In this document: one piece after another, positions 8,681 through 18,600 of the stretch | How positions within the stretch are numbered: the stretch's first letter is position 1 | Layout: every line of letters begins with the position of its first letter | Assembly: GCF_014196525.1 (NCBI RefSeq) | Contig: NZ_JACIDX010000010.1 | Location: forward strand, 124,001 to 188,000 | Reading direction: 5' to 3' | DNA length: 64,000 nucleotides | Source: Novosphingobium sediminicola | GTDB taxonomy: Bacteria; Pseudomonadota; Alphaproteobacteria; Sphingomonadales; Sphingomonadaceae | The notes under the pieces: model-generated | Seen by the model: the letters and a program-made list of their open reading frames with translations, nothing else | Told to the model about the DNA's origin: nothing | Database searches by the model: none | Made by a program: the position numbers and the translations under genes

Positions 8681-10174
8681 TTAGGCCTCGGTCTCGCCCG
8701 CCACCGCATCGGCGTCATAGTCGGTCAATTGCGTCGGATATTCGCCGGTGAAGCAGGCGTCGCAGAATTGCGGGCATTTCGCATTGCGATCCTGCTGGCC
8801 CACGGCGCGATAGAGGCCGTCGATGGAAACGAAGGCCAGGCTGTCGGCCTGAATGTAATCGGCCATCGCTTCCAGATCCATCCGCGCGGCCAGCAGCTTG
8901 CTGCGCTCGGGCGTATCGACGCCATAGAAGCAGGAATGGTCGGTCGGCGGGCTGGCGATGCGCATATGCACTTCGCTGGCGCCCGCATCGCGCATCATCT
9001 GCACGATCTTGAGCGAGGTGGTGCCTCGCACGATCGAATCGTCGATCAGCACGATGCGCTTGCCCGCCACCAGCGCGCGGTTGGCGTTATGCTTGCGCTT
9101 TACCTCGGCATGGCGCTTGCTGTCGCCCGGCTGGATAAAGGTGCGGCCGACATAGTGGCTGCGGATGATGCCCAGTTCGAAGGGGATGCCGCTTTCGGCG
9201 GCATAACCGATGGCCGCAGGCACGCCCGAGTCCGGGACCGGCACGACCAGATCGGCATCCGCAGGCGCTTCCTTGGCCAGTTCGACGCCGATCTGGCGGC
9301 GCGACTGATAGACCGATTGCCCGCCCAGAATCGAATCGGGGCGGCTGAAATAGACCTGCTCAAAGATGCAGGGGCGGGGGGCCGGATCGCCAAACGGGCG
9401 ATGGCTGGAAATCACGCCATTGTGATCGACCACCAGCAATTCGCCCGGCTCGACCTCGCGCTCGAAATCGGCGCCTACCACGTCGAGAGCCACGGTTTCG
9501 GAGGCAAACACCACCGAGCTGCCGATGCGGCCCATCACCAGCGGGCGGATGCCCAGCGGATCGCGGCAGGCGATCATGCCCGCCGGCGTGGTGCAGATCA
9601 GCGCATAAGCGCCCTCGATCAGGCGCAGCGCATCGACGAAACGGTCGAGCAGCGTGGGATAGCGGCTGGTGGCGACAAGGTGGATGATGACTTCGGTGTC
9701 AGAGGTCGACTGGAAAATCGAACCCTTATGCACCAGATCGCGCTTCAGCGTCATCGCATTGGAAATATTGCCATTATGCGCGATGGAGAAACCACCGTCG
9801 GCAAGATCGGCAAACAGCGGCTGGATGTTGCGCAGGCCCGAACCGCCCGTGGTGGAATAGCGCACATGGCCCGAAGCCATCATGCCGGGCAGGTCGGCAA
9901 AGATGTCCTGATTCTTGAACACATGGGCGACATGGCCGATCCCGCGATGGGAAAAGAATTCGCCGCCGTCAAAGCTGGTGATGCCGACGGCTTCCTGTCC
10001 GCGATGCTGCAGCGCATGCAGGCCGAGCGCCACCACCGAGGAGGCCGAGCGCGCGCCGATGACGCCGAAGATGCCGCATTCTTCATGCAGCGTGTCTCCG
10101 TCATCACCCACATCCCATGGGGTTTCATCGCGGAAAGCGTCGGAAAGGGCGGCGTGTTGGCTGATGCTGGTCAT
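8681..10174 (-). CDS. purF: Amidophosphoribosyltransferase
   Basis: A 497-residue enzyme for the first step of purine synthesis, making phosphoribosylamine from PRPP and glutamine. The N-terminal nucleophile cysteine is in LHEECGIFG near residue 33 and would be exposed by removal of a short propeptide. The glutaminase domain shows HRGQEAVGI and SGHVRYSTTG. The PRPP-binding motif VLIDDSIVRGTTS is near residue 375. The ATG at 10174 fits the family N-terminus; the frame is open much further upstream without homology. The SDR gene follows in the same operon. Confidence 0.95.
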   Translation of the reverse strand: MTSISQHAALSDAFRDETPWDVGDDGDTLHEECGIFGVIGARSASSVVALGLHALQHRGQEAVGITSFDGGEFFSHRGIGHVAHVFKNQDIFADLPGMMASGHVRYSTTGGSGLRNIQPLFADLADGGFSIAHNGNISNAMTLKRDLVHKGSIFQSTSDTEVIIHLVATSRYPTLLDRFVDALRLIEGAYALICTTPAGMIACRDPLGIRPLVMGRIGSSVVFASETVALDVVGADFEREVEPGELLVVDHNGVISSHRPFGDPAPRPCIFEQVYFSRPDSILGGQSVYQSRRQIGVELAKEAPADADLVVPVPDSGVPAAIGYAAESGIPFELGIIRSHYVGRTFIQPGDSKRHAEVKRKHNANRALVAGKRIVLIDDSIVRGTTSLKIVQMMRDAGASEVHMRIASPPTDHSCFYGVDTPERSKLLAARMDLEAMADYIQADSLAFVSIDGLYRAVGQQDRNAKCPQFCDACFTGEYPTQLTDYDADAVAGETEA

Positions 10175-10280
10175 GCGGGTGGATGCGACTCTTCGATGAC
10201 AATGCGCCGTGGCGGCGCGGGGCGCGCGCATTTGGCGCTTGTTGCCCGACAAAGCAAGGCCCCGGTTCATGACATATGAT

Positions 10281-12050
10281 TCAGGCCGCGATGGAGAGCC
10301 GATCGCGGCCTGCGCCCTTGGCCGCATAGAGCGCCTGATCGGCCTCGGCCATGGCGCTGTCGGCGCAGGAGCCGAGCCGGGCAAGGCCGATGCTCGTGGT
10401 GACAAAGATTTCATGGCCGTCATAAATCGTCGCGGCATGGGCCAGCGTTTTGCCCAGACGCGCGCAGATCCGTTCGCCCACCTCGATGCTGGCGCCGGGC
10501 AGCAGCAGGGCGAATTCCTCGCCGCCGATGCGAGCCAGCATATCGGTCCCGCGCAGGCCCTGACGCGCCACAGCGGCAAAGGTGCGCAAGACCGCATCGC
10601 CCGCCGCATGGCCATAGCTGTCATTGACGTTCTTGAAGAAATCAAGGTCGATCAGCGCCACGCAGCCGGTTTGTCCCCGCGCAATGCAGCCATTGATCGT
10701 ATCAAGGAACAGGCGGCGATTGGGCAGGCCGGTCAATTCGTCGGTCAACGCCGCGCGGGCCAGAGCGTTTTCATAAGCCTTGCGCTCGGACATGTCGCGC
10801 ACCACGCTGACCACGCTTTCGACCTGTCCGGCCTCGTCCAGCACGGCGCGCATATGCGCCTCGTACCAGCGGGGCGCGGCATTGCGCGGCAGGCCCAGAA
10901 ATTCGACCTCAATCGAATTGCCCTTGGCCGATAGCGCGCGGCGATATGCATCCACCACCGCGCGGCGGTGGCGCGGCGCGACAAGGCGCAGCGCGGGATG
11001 GCCGATCATGCGCTTGGGGTCGCGCCGCGCCAGTTGCTGGATCGAGGTCGAGGCAAAGCGGATCTTGCCCAAAGGATCGGTGGACAAAATGATGTCGGTC
11101 GAATTCTCCGCCAGCAGGCGATAGCGCGTCTCGCTTTCGCGCAGCCGGGCCAGCAGGTGGCGCATATGCTGGATGGCGCTGGTCACCGGCATGATGGCCA
11201 GCGCGGTGGAGGCCAGATAGACCTGAAGGAATTGCAGTTGTCGCCCGATGCTGTGGCCGCTTAATGCCAGTGCGCTGTCGCCCCCGCGCACAAACCACAA
11301 GCCGATCACCGCCAGAATGACATACATCAGCGAAAGCGTGGCCAGATCGACAAACACCGTCGACACTACCAGCAGCAGGATGGGCAGGAACAGCACCGGG
11401 ATCATAGTCTGGGCAAAGCAGAGCGTGGCCACCACCGCCATCGCGATGGGAAAGCCCAGCGCCACCGGCCAGCGCGGGCGGTCGAACAGAAACCGCCTGC
11501 CGCGCCGCTGCGAATGGGCCAGCACGGTAAAGCAAGGCAGGAAGATCATCAGTCCAAGGCTGTGGCTGTAATACCAGTTGCGGAAATTCTGCAGCGCCTC
11601 GCCATGGCCGGCTATCGACAGGGCGGCAAGGCTAAGGCTGGCGCCCAACAACGGGGTGCAGACCGAAACGCCGAAGAGCAGACCCATCAGCCAGTTGAGC
11701 GAGCCGACCTGTTCGCTCTTGGGCAACAGGCGGCGCATCAGCAGCGCGGCCAGCACGGCTTCGGACATATGGGCCAGCGCCATGACCGGCGCAGCGATCC
11801 ATCCCGCGCCCCACATCCCGGTTACCAGCGCCGAGGCCAGCGTGCAGGCTGCAATCCGCGGCAGCCATCCCCGCGTCGAAACCGTTGCCAGCGATGCCGT
11901 CAGCACCGCCCCTGCGGGCCAGAGGAAGCTGTTTCCATGATCGATCTGGGCAAAGCTGGTGCCCAGTTGCGCGCAAAGGAAATAGACCAGCCCCAGAATG
12001 GCAAAGCCGGGAGGCGTATGGTCCTGGATTGGCGGAATGCGTAATCTCAT
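10281..12050 (-). CDS. MASE1-PAS-GGDEF diguanylate cyclase
   Basis: A 589-residue inner-membrane cyclase that makes cyclic di-GMP from two GTP. Residues 1-300 form a multi-helix MASE1-like sensor (NSFLWPAGAVLTASLA is the signature stretch). A PAS domain follows at about 305-430 (YRLLAENSTDIILSTDPLGKI), then a GGDEF domain (ALTDELTGLPNRR onward). The active site is GGEEF near residue 508, and the product-inhibition site RGTD stands five residues before it, so both catalysis and feedback look intact. It sits between purF and the divergent lol genes and shares no obvious operon. Confidence 0.92.
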   Translation of the reverse strand: MRLRIPPIQDHTPPGFAILGLVYFLCAQLGTSFAQIDHGNSFLWPAGAVLTASLATVSTRGWLPRIAACTLASALVTGMWGAGWIAAPVMALAHMSEAVLAALLMRRLLPKSEQVGSLNWLMGLLFGVSVCTPLLGASLSLAALSIAGHGEALQNFRNWYYSHSLGLMIFLPCFTVLAHSQRRGRRFLFDRPRWPVALGFPIAMAVVATLCFAQTMIPVLFLPILLLVVSTVFVDLATLSLMYVILAVIGLWFVRGGDSALALSGHSIGRQLQFLQVYLASTALAIMPVTSAIQHMRHLLARLRESETRYRLLAENSTDIILSTDPLGKIRFASTSIQQLARRDPKRMIGHPALRLVAPRHRRAVVDAYRRALSAKGNSIEVEFLGLPRNAAPRWYEAHMRAVLDEAGQVESVVSVVRDMSERKAYENALARAALTDELTGLPNRRLFLDTINGCIARGQTGCVALIDLDFFKNVNDSYGHAAGDAVLRTFAAVARQGLRGTDMLARIGGEEFALLLPGASIEVGERICARLGKTLAHAATIYDGHEIFVTTSIGLARLGSCADSAMAEADQALYAAKGAGRDRLSIAA

Positions 12051-12237
12051 GGAAGGGGAATGTACGGATAAAAGGGTTAATTTCGTCTTTAGGCTGCATG
12101 CCGAAAGGCGGGGAAACCCTTTCTGTTGCCGAGTGTTTTGCCCGGATGTGGGATTGTGCGTTGCGCGCTTGGCGCCGCGCGCCTAAATCCTGCATCGGAT
12201 GCCCGTTCGGGCCGCAGGAAACAGGCGCAATATTTCC

Positions 12238-13479
12238 GTGATTCTCAATCGTTTTGAATGGACAGTGGCAAAACGCTATCTGCTTCCGGGGCGCGGCGAG
12301 GCCTTTATCGCCCTGGTGGCCGGGATCAGCCTTGTGGCGGTTGCGCTGGGGGTGGCCGCGCTGGTTGTGGTGATGAGCGTGATGAACGGATTTCGCGCCG
12401 AACTGCTGGATAAGATCGTCGGGCTCAACGGCCATGCGATCATTCAGGCCTATGGCGGGCGACTCGATAATTGGGAGCAGGTGCTCAAGGATGTCCGCGC
12501 CACGCCCGGCGTGGTCAAGGCCAGCCCGCTGATCGAGCAGCCCTTGCTGACCACCTTTAACGGGCGGGTCGAGGCCATTCTGGTGCGCGGACAGACCGCG
12601 CCCGATATTGCCGCGATGAAGTCCAAGGTGATTTCCGGCTCTATGGATGCGATCACGCCCGACAGCGGCATGGTGGCCATCGGCGCGCGTCTGGCCGAAA
12701 GCCTTGGCGCACGGGTGGGCGACAGCATCACCGTTATCAACCCCACCGGGCGCGACACGCCCTTTGGCACGGTCCCGCGTCAGGTCGCCTATCAGGTGGG
12801 CGCGATCTTTGAGGTGGGGATCTATGACTATGACAATGCCTTTGTCATCATGCCGATCGCCGACGCGCAGACGCTGCTGCTGACCGGCGATTCCATCGGC
12901 ATGATCGAGGTCAAGACCGACAATGCCGACAAGGCCGCCGAAATGCTGGCGCCTTTGGGCAAAAAACTGGCCGGGCAGGCGACCATTACCGACTGGAAAA
13001 CGATCAACGCGCAATTGTTCGATGCGCTGGCAGTGGACCGGGTGGTGACCTTTGTGGTGCTGTCGCTGATCGTGCTGGTGGCCTCGTTCAACATTCTGTC
13101 CAGCCTGATCATGCTGGTGCGGGCCAAGACGCGCGACATTGCGATCATGCGCACGATGGGCGCGTCGCGGCGTTCGATCATGAAGATCTTTCTGACCATC
13201 GGCGCGGTCATCGGCTCGCTGGGGACCGGGGCGGGGCTGGTGTTGGGCTTTGTCTTCCTGTTCTATCGCCAGAATGTGCTGAATTTCGTGCAGATGGTGA
13301 CGGGCCAGCAATTGTGGGACCCCAAGATCCGCTTTCTGACCGAATTGCCCAGCCGGTCCGATCCGGTCGAGGTGATCGGGATCGTGGCGATGGCTTTGGG
13401 CCTGTCTTTTGTGTTCACGCTGTTCCCCGCGTTCAAGGCGGCGAGCACGGACCCTGTGCAGGTGCTGCGTTATGAGTGA
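12238..13479 (+). CDS. lolC: Lipoprotein-releasing ABC transporter permease (LolC/LolE)
   Basis: A 413-residue permease of the LolCDE system, which extracts lipoproteins from the inner membrane for delivery to LolA. It has one membrane helix near the N-terminus ([20 protein letters not shown]), a large periplasmic domain, and three C-terminal helices ([20 protein letters not shown], then the segments after [15 protein letters not shown]). The family N-terminus is xILxxxEWxxAKRYLLP, which points to the GTG at 12238; an in-frame ATG at 12199 would add 13 unconserved residues. One permease probably works as a homodimer, as in many alphaproteobacteria. lolD overlaps its end by eight bases. Confidence 0.9.
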   Translation: MILNRFEWTVAKRYLLPGRGEAFIALVAGISLVAVALGVAALVVVMSVMNGFRAELLDKIVGLNGHAIIQAYGGRLDNWEQVLKDVRATPGVVKASPLIEQPLLTTFNGRVEAILVRGQTAPDIAAMKSKVISGSMDAITPDSGMVAIGARLAESLGARVGDSITVINPTGRDTPFGTVPRQVAYQVGAIFEVGIYDYDNAFVIMPIADAQTLLLTGDSIGMIEVKTDNADKAAEMLAPLGKKLAGQATITDWKTINAQLFDALAVDRVVTFVVLSLIVLVASFNILSSLIMLVRAKTRDIAIMRTMGASRRSIMKIFLTIGAVIGSLGTGAGLVLGFVFLFYRQNVLNFVQMVTGQQLWDPKIRFLTELPSRSDPVEVIGIVAMALGLSFVFTLFPAFKAASTDPVQVLRYE

Positions 13480-14182
13480 GGTGCTGAAACTGACCGGCCT
13501 GACGCGGGCCTTTGAGCAGGGCGGGGTGCGGATCGAGGTGCTCAAGGGCATCGACCTGTCGATCATGCCGGGCGAGATCGTCGCGCTGCTTGGCCCTTCG
13601 GGTTCGGGCAAATCGACGATGCTCCAGGCGGTCGGCCTGCTGGAGGGCGGTTTTGGCGGGCGGATCGAGGTGGCGGGCCAAGATGCCAGCGCGATGAACG
13701 GCGATCAGCGCACCGATCTGCGCCGCTCGTCCATCGGCTTTGTCTATCAGTTCCACCATCTGCTGCCCGATTTCACGGCGATGGAAAATGTCGTGATGCC
13801 CCAACTGGTCGCGGGCCATGCGCAGGGGGAGGCCGAGGGCAGGGCGCGCGAATTGCTGGGCGCGCTGGGCCTGTCCTCGCGCGTGACGCATCGCCCCAAC
13901 CAATTGTCGGGCGGCGAGCAGCAGCGCGTGGCCGTGGCCCGCGCGCTGGCCAATCGCCCGCGTCTGGTGCTGGCCGATGAACCCACGGGCAATCTGGACG
14001 AGGCGACCGCCGACCGCGTGTTCGACGAATTCCTGCGCCTTGTACGCGAAAGCGGCGCGGCCGCGCTGATCGCCACGCATAATGAGCGACTGGCGCTGCG
14101 CATGGACAGGGTCTTGCGATTGCACGAAGGGCGATTGCATTATGAACCGGCGCCAAATGAACAGGTAGGCAATTCTGAGTAG
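13472..14182 (+). CDS. lolD: Lipoprotein-releasing ABC transporter ATPase
   Basis: A 236-residue ABC ATPase that powers lipoprotein release. Walker A is GPSGSGKST (about residues 41-49), the signature is [15 protein letters not shown] (about 145), and Walker B is [15 protein letters not shown] (about 166), the form typical of LolD/MacB-like exporters. The ATG lies inside the last codons of lolC, so translation is coupled. Confidence 0.95.
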   Translation: MSEVLKLTGLTRAFEQGGVRIEVLKGIDLSIMPGEIVALLGPSGSGKSTMLQAVGLLEGGFGGRIEVAGQDASAMNGDQRTDLRRSSIGFVYQFHHLLPDFTAMENVVMPQLVAGHAQGEAEGRARELLGALGLSSRVTHRPNQLSGGEQQRVAVARALANRPRLVLADEPTGNLDEATADRVFDEFLRLVRESGAAALIATHNERLALRMDRVLRLHEGRLHYEPAPNEQVGNSE

Positions 14183-14248
14183 ACCGCTTGAAGGTTAACA
14201 GCGTGCCCCCCACATGAAGGTGGAAGGGCGCAAAACAAGGAGAGATCC

Positions 14249-14491
14249 ATGACCAAACTGATCAACTGGCAGGAAACCGTGGCGCTGCATCTGGCCAACG
14301 ATGGCGGCGGGTTGCTGGACGAGTTGAAGACGGTGCGGCGTGGTACTCTGGCCGATCTGGTGCGCTATATCGCGCTGCTCGATGCGCCCGAACGCGAACG
14401 CTATGAGATCGAGCGCGTGGGCGATCACCGGATGAAGGTGGATGAAATCATGGAATTGTATGGGCGCGATGATTTCCCCCATGCGGAATGA
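14249..14491 (+). CDS. Small conserved protein of unknown function
   Basis: An 80-residue acidic, helix-rich cytoplasmic protein with no signal or membrane segment. AAGGAGAG stands just before the ATG, which supports a real gene. It is followed after three bases by a GNAT acetyltransferase, so the two are probably co-transcribed. I do not recognise a domain. The C-terminal part (HRMKVDEIMELYGRDDFPHA) looks conserved in style but no function can be assigned. Confidence 0.7.
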   Translation: MTKLINWQETVALHLANDGGGLLDELKTVRRGTLADLVRYIALLDAPERERYEIERVGDHRMKVDEIMELYGRDDFPHAE

Positions 14492-14494
14492 GGC

Positions 14495-15091
14495 GTGACC
14501 CACTGGCCTGATCTGCCGGTGTTGCGCGGGCGCCATGTGACATTGCGCCCGCTGCAACGCGCGGATCGACACGATCTGCTGGCGGCCTTGTCGACGGGTT
14601 TCGAGCGGACTTTTGCGGGCGGTTTGCCCAGTGCCGAAACAATCGAAAGCTGGCTGGACCGGGCCGAGGCCGAGACGGCGGCGGGCCGGGCGCAGGTGTT
14701 TGCGGTGCTCGACGCCGATGGCGTGGTTGCGGGCACCACGCGTTATATGCGGATGAACGCAGCCGCGCGGCGGGTGGAGATCGGCAACACGCTTTATGCC
14801 CCCCGCGTGCGGCGCACCGGGCTGAACACCGAGGCCAAGAAGCTTCTGCTGGGCCATGCGTTTGATGTGCTGGGCGTCCATTGCGTTCAGATCCGCACCG
14901 ATGCGCTGAACCATACCAGCCGCCGCGCCATCGAACGCCTGGGCGCGAAACAGGACGGCATCCTGCGCGGTCATAATGTCATGTATGACCCCGATTATGG
15001 CGAGCGGCGGCGCGATACGGTGGTCTATTCGATCCTGGATATTGAATGGCCGGGCATTCGCCGCCATCTTGACGCGCTGCTGGACCGATAG
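14495..15091 (+). CDS. GNAT-family N-acetyltransferase (RimJ/RimL type)
   Basis: A 198-residue protein of the GNAT fold. It starts with the family pattern LRGRHVTLRPLQRADRHDL and contains the acetyl-CoA-binding region around RRTGLNTEAKKLLLGHAFDVLG, followed by VQIRTDALNHTSRRAIERLGA, the classic RimJ/RimL C-terminal pattern. The substrate may be a protein N-terminus or a small amine. The GTG start is set by the upstream stop and by GAATGAGG as ribosome site. It is coupled to the small gene before it and is followed closely by glutathione peroxidase. Confidence 0.85.
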   Translation: MTHWPDLPVLRGRHVTLRPLQRADRHDLLAALSTGFERTFAGGLPSAETIESWLDRAEAETAAGRAQVFAVLDADGVVAGTTRYMRMNAAARRVEIGNTLYAPRVRRTGLNTEAKKLLLGHAFDVLGVHCVQIRTDALNHTSRRAIERLGAKQDGILRGHNVMYDPDYGERRRDTVVYSILDIEWPGIRRHLDALLDR

Positions 15092-15101
15092 GAAACCCCC
15101 G

Positions 15102-15584
15102 ATGCCCCAGACGATTGCCGATTTCACCGCCCACCTCCCCAATGGCGAAACCATCTCGCTGGCCGACCGGTTGGGCAAGGTGCTGCTGGTGGTAAACACG
15201 GCCAGCAAATGCGGATTTACCCCGCAATATGATGGCCTTGAAAAGCTGTGGCGCGATTATGGAGATCGAGGGTTTGAAGTCATCGCCTTTCCCTGCAACC
15301 AGTTCGGCGGGCAGGAACCGGGCAGCGCGGAGGAGATCGGCGAATTTTGTCGCGTCAATTTCGGCCTGTCCTTTCCGCTGATGGGCAAGGTCGAGGTCAA
15401 CGGCCCGGATGCCGATCCGCTGTGGAACTGGCTGAAGGACAGCGCGCCGGGGATACTCGGCACCAAGAAGATCAAGTGGAATTTCACCAAATTCCTGATC
15501 GGGCGCGATGGCCGCGTGGTTCGCCGTTTCGCCCCCAATGTTAAGCCGGAGGCGATTGCCGGGGCCATCGAAAATATCCTCTGA
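15102..15584 (+). CDS. Glutathione peroxidase (thiol peroxidase)
   Basis: A 160-residue cytoplasmic peroxidase reducing hydroperoxides. The catalytic triad is visible: Cys in NTASKCGFTPQY, Gln in FPCNQFGGQEPG and Trp in KWNFTKFLI. The active residue is encoded by TGC, so it is the cysteine rather than the selenocysteine type, and it may use thioredoxin in practice. The ATG at 15102 gives the normal length. The reading frame upstream belongs to the overlapping acetyltransferase DNA. Confidence 0.92.
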   Translation: MPQTIADFTAHLPNGETISLADRLGKVLLVVNTASKCGFTPQYDGLEKLWRDYGDRGFEVIAFPCNQFGGQEPGSAEEIGEFCRVNFGLSFPLMGKVEVNGPDADPLWNWLKDSAPGILGTKKIKWNFTKFLIGRDGRVVRRFAPNVKPEAIAGAIENIL

Positions 15585-15589
15585 ATTTT

Positions 15590-15640
15590 CCACAGCATTG
15601 GCCACAGGTTTACGCACATATCATCCACAGGGCGCCGCGC
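15590..15640. promoter_or_regulatory. Cluster of DnaA-box-like sequences upstream of dnaE
   Basis: TTTTCCACA (15590-15598 region), GGCCACAGG and TCATCCACA lie within 50 bases just upstream of dnaE. Each resembles the DnaA box TTATCCACA with one to three changes. They could be a DnaA-responsive control site; none is a perfect box. Confidence 0.3.
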
Positions 15641-15685
15641 CGCGCCGATTGATGAAACGGCCCCCCGCGCCCTAGGGTCCTGATC

Positions 15686-18600
15686 ATGGCTCATTCTTCC
15701 TACGTCCCGCTGCATGTCTATTCCAGCTTCACCATGCTGGATGGCGCCATTGACCCCAAGGCGATGGCCAAGCTGGCGAAGAAGCACAATTTTCCCGCCA
15801 TGGCGGTCACGGATCGCAACGGGCTTTACTGCGCGCCCGCCTATGCCGGGGCGTGCAAGGATATGGGCGTGCAGCCGATTATCGGCGCGCTGCTCTCCAT
15901 TGCGCGACCCAGCGGGGAGGGCGGCGGCGTGCTGCCATCGGCGCCCCAGATCGACGCGGTGGTGCTGCTGGCCCAGAACGAGGCGGGGTGGAACAATCTG
16001 TGCCATCTGGTGTCCAAGGCACACCTTGAACGCCCGCTGGAATTTGATCCCCATGTGCGCCTGTCCGACCTTGATGGACATACCGATGGGTTGCTCTGCC
16101 TGACCGGGGCGGGCGAGGGGGCCTTGGCCCGCATGTTTGCCGAGGGGCAGAACGAGGCGGCGCTGCGCTATGCCGATGCGTTGCAGGTGGCCTTCCCCAA
16201 CCGGCTTTATATCGAGATCGCCCGCACCGGCGATCCGGCCGAGGACGGCAGCGAAGAGGCGTTGATCGACCTTGCCTACGCCCGCGACATTCCGCTGGTG
16301 GCGACCAATCCTGCGCACTTTGCCGATGCCAAGGACAGCGCGGCCCATGACGCCATGCTCTGCATCGCCGGTTCGACCCATGTCGATGCGCCCGAACGCA
16401 AACGCTCCAACCCCCAGCAATGGGTGCGCAGCGCCGAACTGATGGAGCACCTGTTCTCCGACTTGCCCGAAGCGCTTGCCAACACGCTGGTGATTGCGCA
16501 GCGCTGCGCCTTCGAGCCGCCCAAGCGCAAGCCGCTGCTGCCCTCGCTGGCCGGCGACAAGGAAGGCGAAGCGCGCATGATGGTTGATCACGCGCGGGCG
16601 GGTCTGGCCAAGCGTCTGGCCCCCTATTGGCCGGGCGTGGACGAGGCGACGCTGGACAAGGCTCTGGCCGCCCCCGAGGAACACTATGAGGCGTTGCGGC
16701 TGCTGGGCGTCGACGAGAGTTTCCTCGAATATGCCAAACGGCTCGATTTCGAGACCGGCATCATCAACCGCATGGGCTTTGCCGGTTACTTCCTGATCGT
16801 GGCCGACTTTATCCAATGGGCCAAGCAGAATGACATTCCCGTGGGGCCGGGGCGCGGCTCGGGCGCGGGTTCGCTGGTCGCATGGGCGCTGACCATCACT
16901 GACCTTGACCCGCTGCGGCTGGGCCTGCTCTTTGAACGTTTCCTCAACCCCGAACGTGTGTCGATGCCCGACTTCGACATCGACTTTTGCGAAACGCGGC
17001 GCGGCGAGGTGATCCGCTATGTTCAGCGCAAATATGGCGCGGACCATGTGGCGCAGATCATCACCTTTGGTAAGTTGAAGGCGCGCGCCGTTCTGCGCGA
17101 TACGGGGCGTATTCTTCAGATGTCCTATGGTCAGGTCGACCGCCTGACCAAGATGGTGCCCAACCATCCGACCGATCCGTGGTCGCTTGAACGCGCGCTC
17201 AACGGCGTGCAGGAACTGCACCGCGAATATACCAATGACCCCGAGGTCAAGCGCCTGATCGATCTGGCGATGCAGTTGGAGGGCATGCCGCGCAACAGTT
17301 CGACCCACGCGGCGGGCGTGGTGATCGGGGATCGCCCTCTGGAACAACTGGTCCCTCTCTATCGCGATCCGCGTTCGGACATGCCGGTGACCCAGTTCGA
17401 CATGAAATATGTCGAGAATACCGGCCTCATCAAATTCGACTTTTTGGGCCTCAAAACGCTCTCGATCCTGCGCAAGGCAGTGGATCTGCTGGGGCGGCGG
17501 GGGATCAGCATCGACCTGTCCACCCTGCCTTGGGACGATTCCGATGTGTATGATCTGTTGAAGCGCGGCGATACAGTCGGCGTGTTCCAGCTCGAATCCG
17601 AAGGCATGCGGCGCACGCTGGCGGCGGTGAAGCCGACCAATTTCGGCGACATTATCGCGCTCGTCTCGCTGTACCGTCCCGGCCCGATGGACAATATTCC
17701 TCTGTTCGGCCAGCGCAAGAACGGTATGGCGCCGATCGAATATCCGCATGAGAAACTCTCGGGCATTCTGGCTGAAACCTACGGGATTTTCGTCTATCAG
17801 GAACAGGTGATGCAGGCCGCGCAGATCCTGGCGGGCTACTCGCTGGGCGATGCTGACCTTCTGCGCCGCGCGATGGGCAAGAAGGTGCAGGCCGAAATGG
17901 ACGCCCAGCGCCTGCGCTTCGTCATCGGATGCCGCGAAGTGTCGGATATCGACAAGGACAAGGCCAACGAACTGTTCGACATTATCGACAAGTTCGCGGG
18001 CTATGGTTTCAACAAATCGCACGCCGCTGCCTATGCCTTGCTCGCCTATCAGACGGCGTGGTTCAAGGCGCATTATCCGCATGAATTCTATGCCGCGGCC
18101 ATGTGCTTCGATATGCATCAGTCAGAAAAGCTTGCGATTTTTGTCGATGATATGCGGCGCAACGGGATCGCGGTGGCTGGGCCCTGCCTCAACCATTCCG
18201 AGGCCGAATTCATGGTTGAACAGACCGCCGATGGCCATCAGGTGCGCTATGCCTTGGCGGGCATCCGCAATGTTGGCGAAAAGGCGATGGAAGTTGTCGT
18301 GGCCGAGCGGCAGGCCAATGGCCCGTTCAAGGATCTGGCCGACCTGTTCACGCGCGTCCCCTATGGCTCGCTCAACCGGCGCATGCTCGAAGGTCTGGCG
18401 GCCAGCGGGGCGTTTGACGCGCTCGAACCCAACCGGGCCAAGGTGATGGCCAATGCCGATATGCTGCTGGCCGTGGCCGACGAGGCCGAGCGCACCCGCA
18501 CCAGCGGCCAGCATGGATTGTTCGGCGGCGAGGATGCGGGCGCAGGCGCGATCCGCCTGAATGAGGCAACGCCGTGGAGCCGCAGCGACCAGATGGCCAA

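Noticed and set aside
7954..10279. A 774-residue plus-strand frame over purF and the SDR gene
   Set aside because: It is antisense to two clear enzymes and has a shadow-like amino acid composition.
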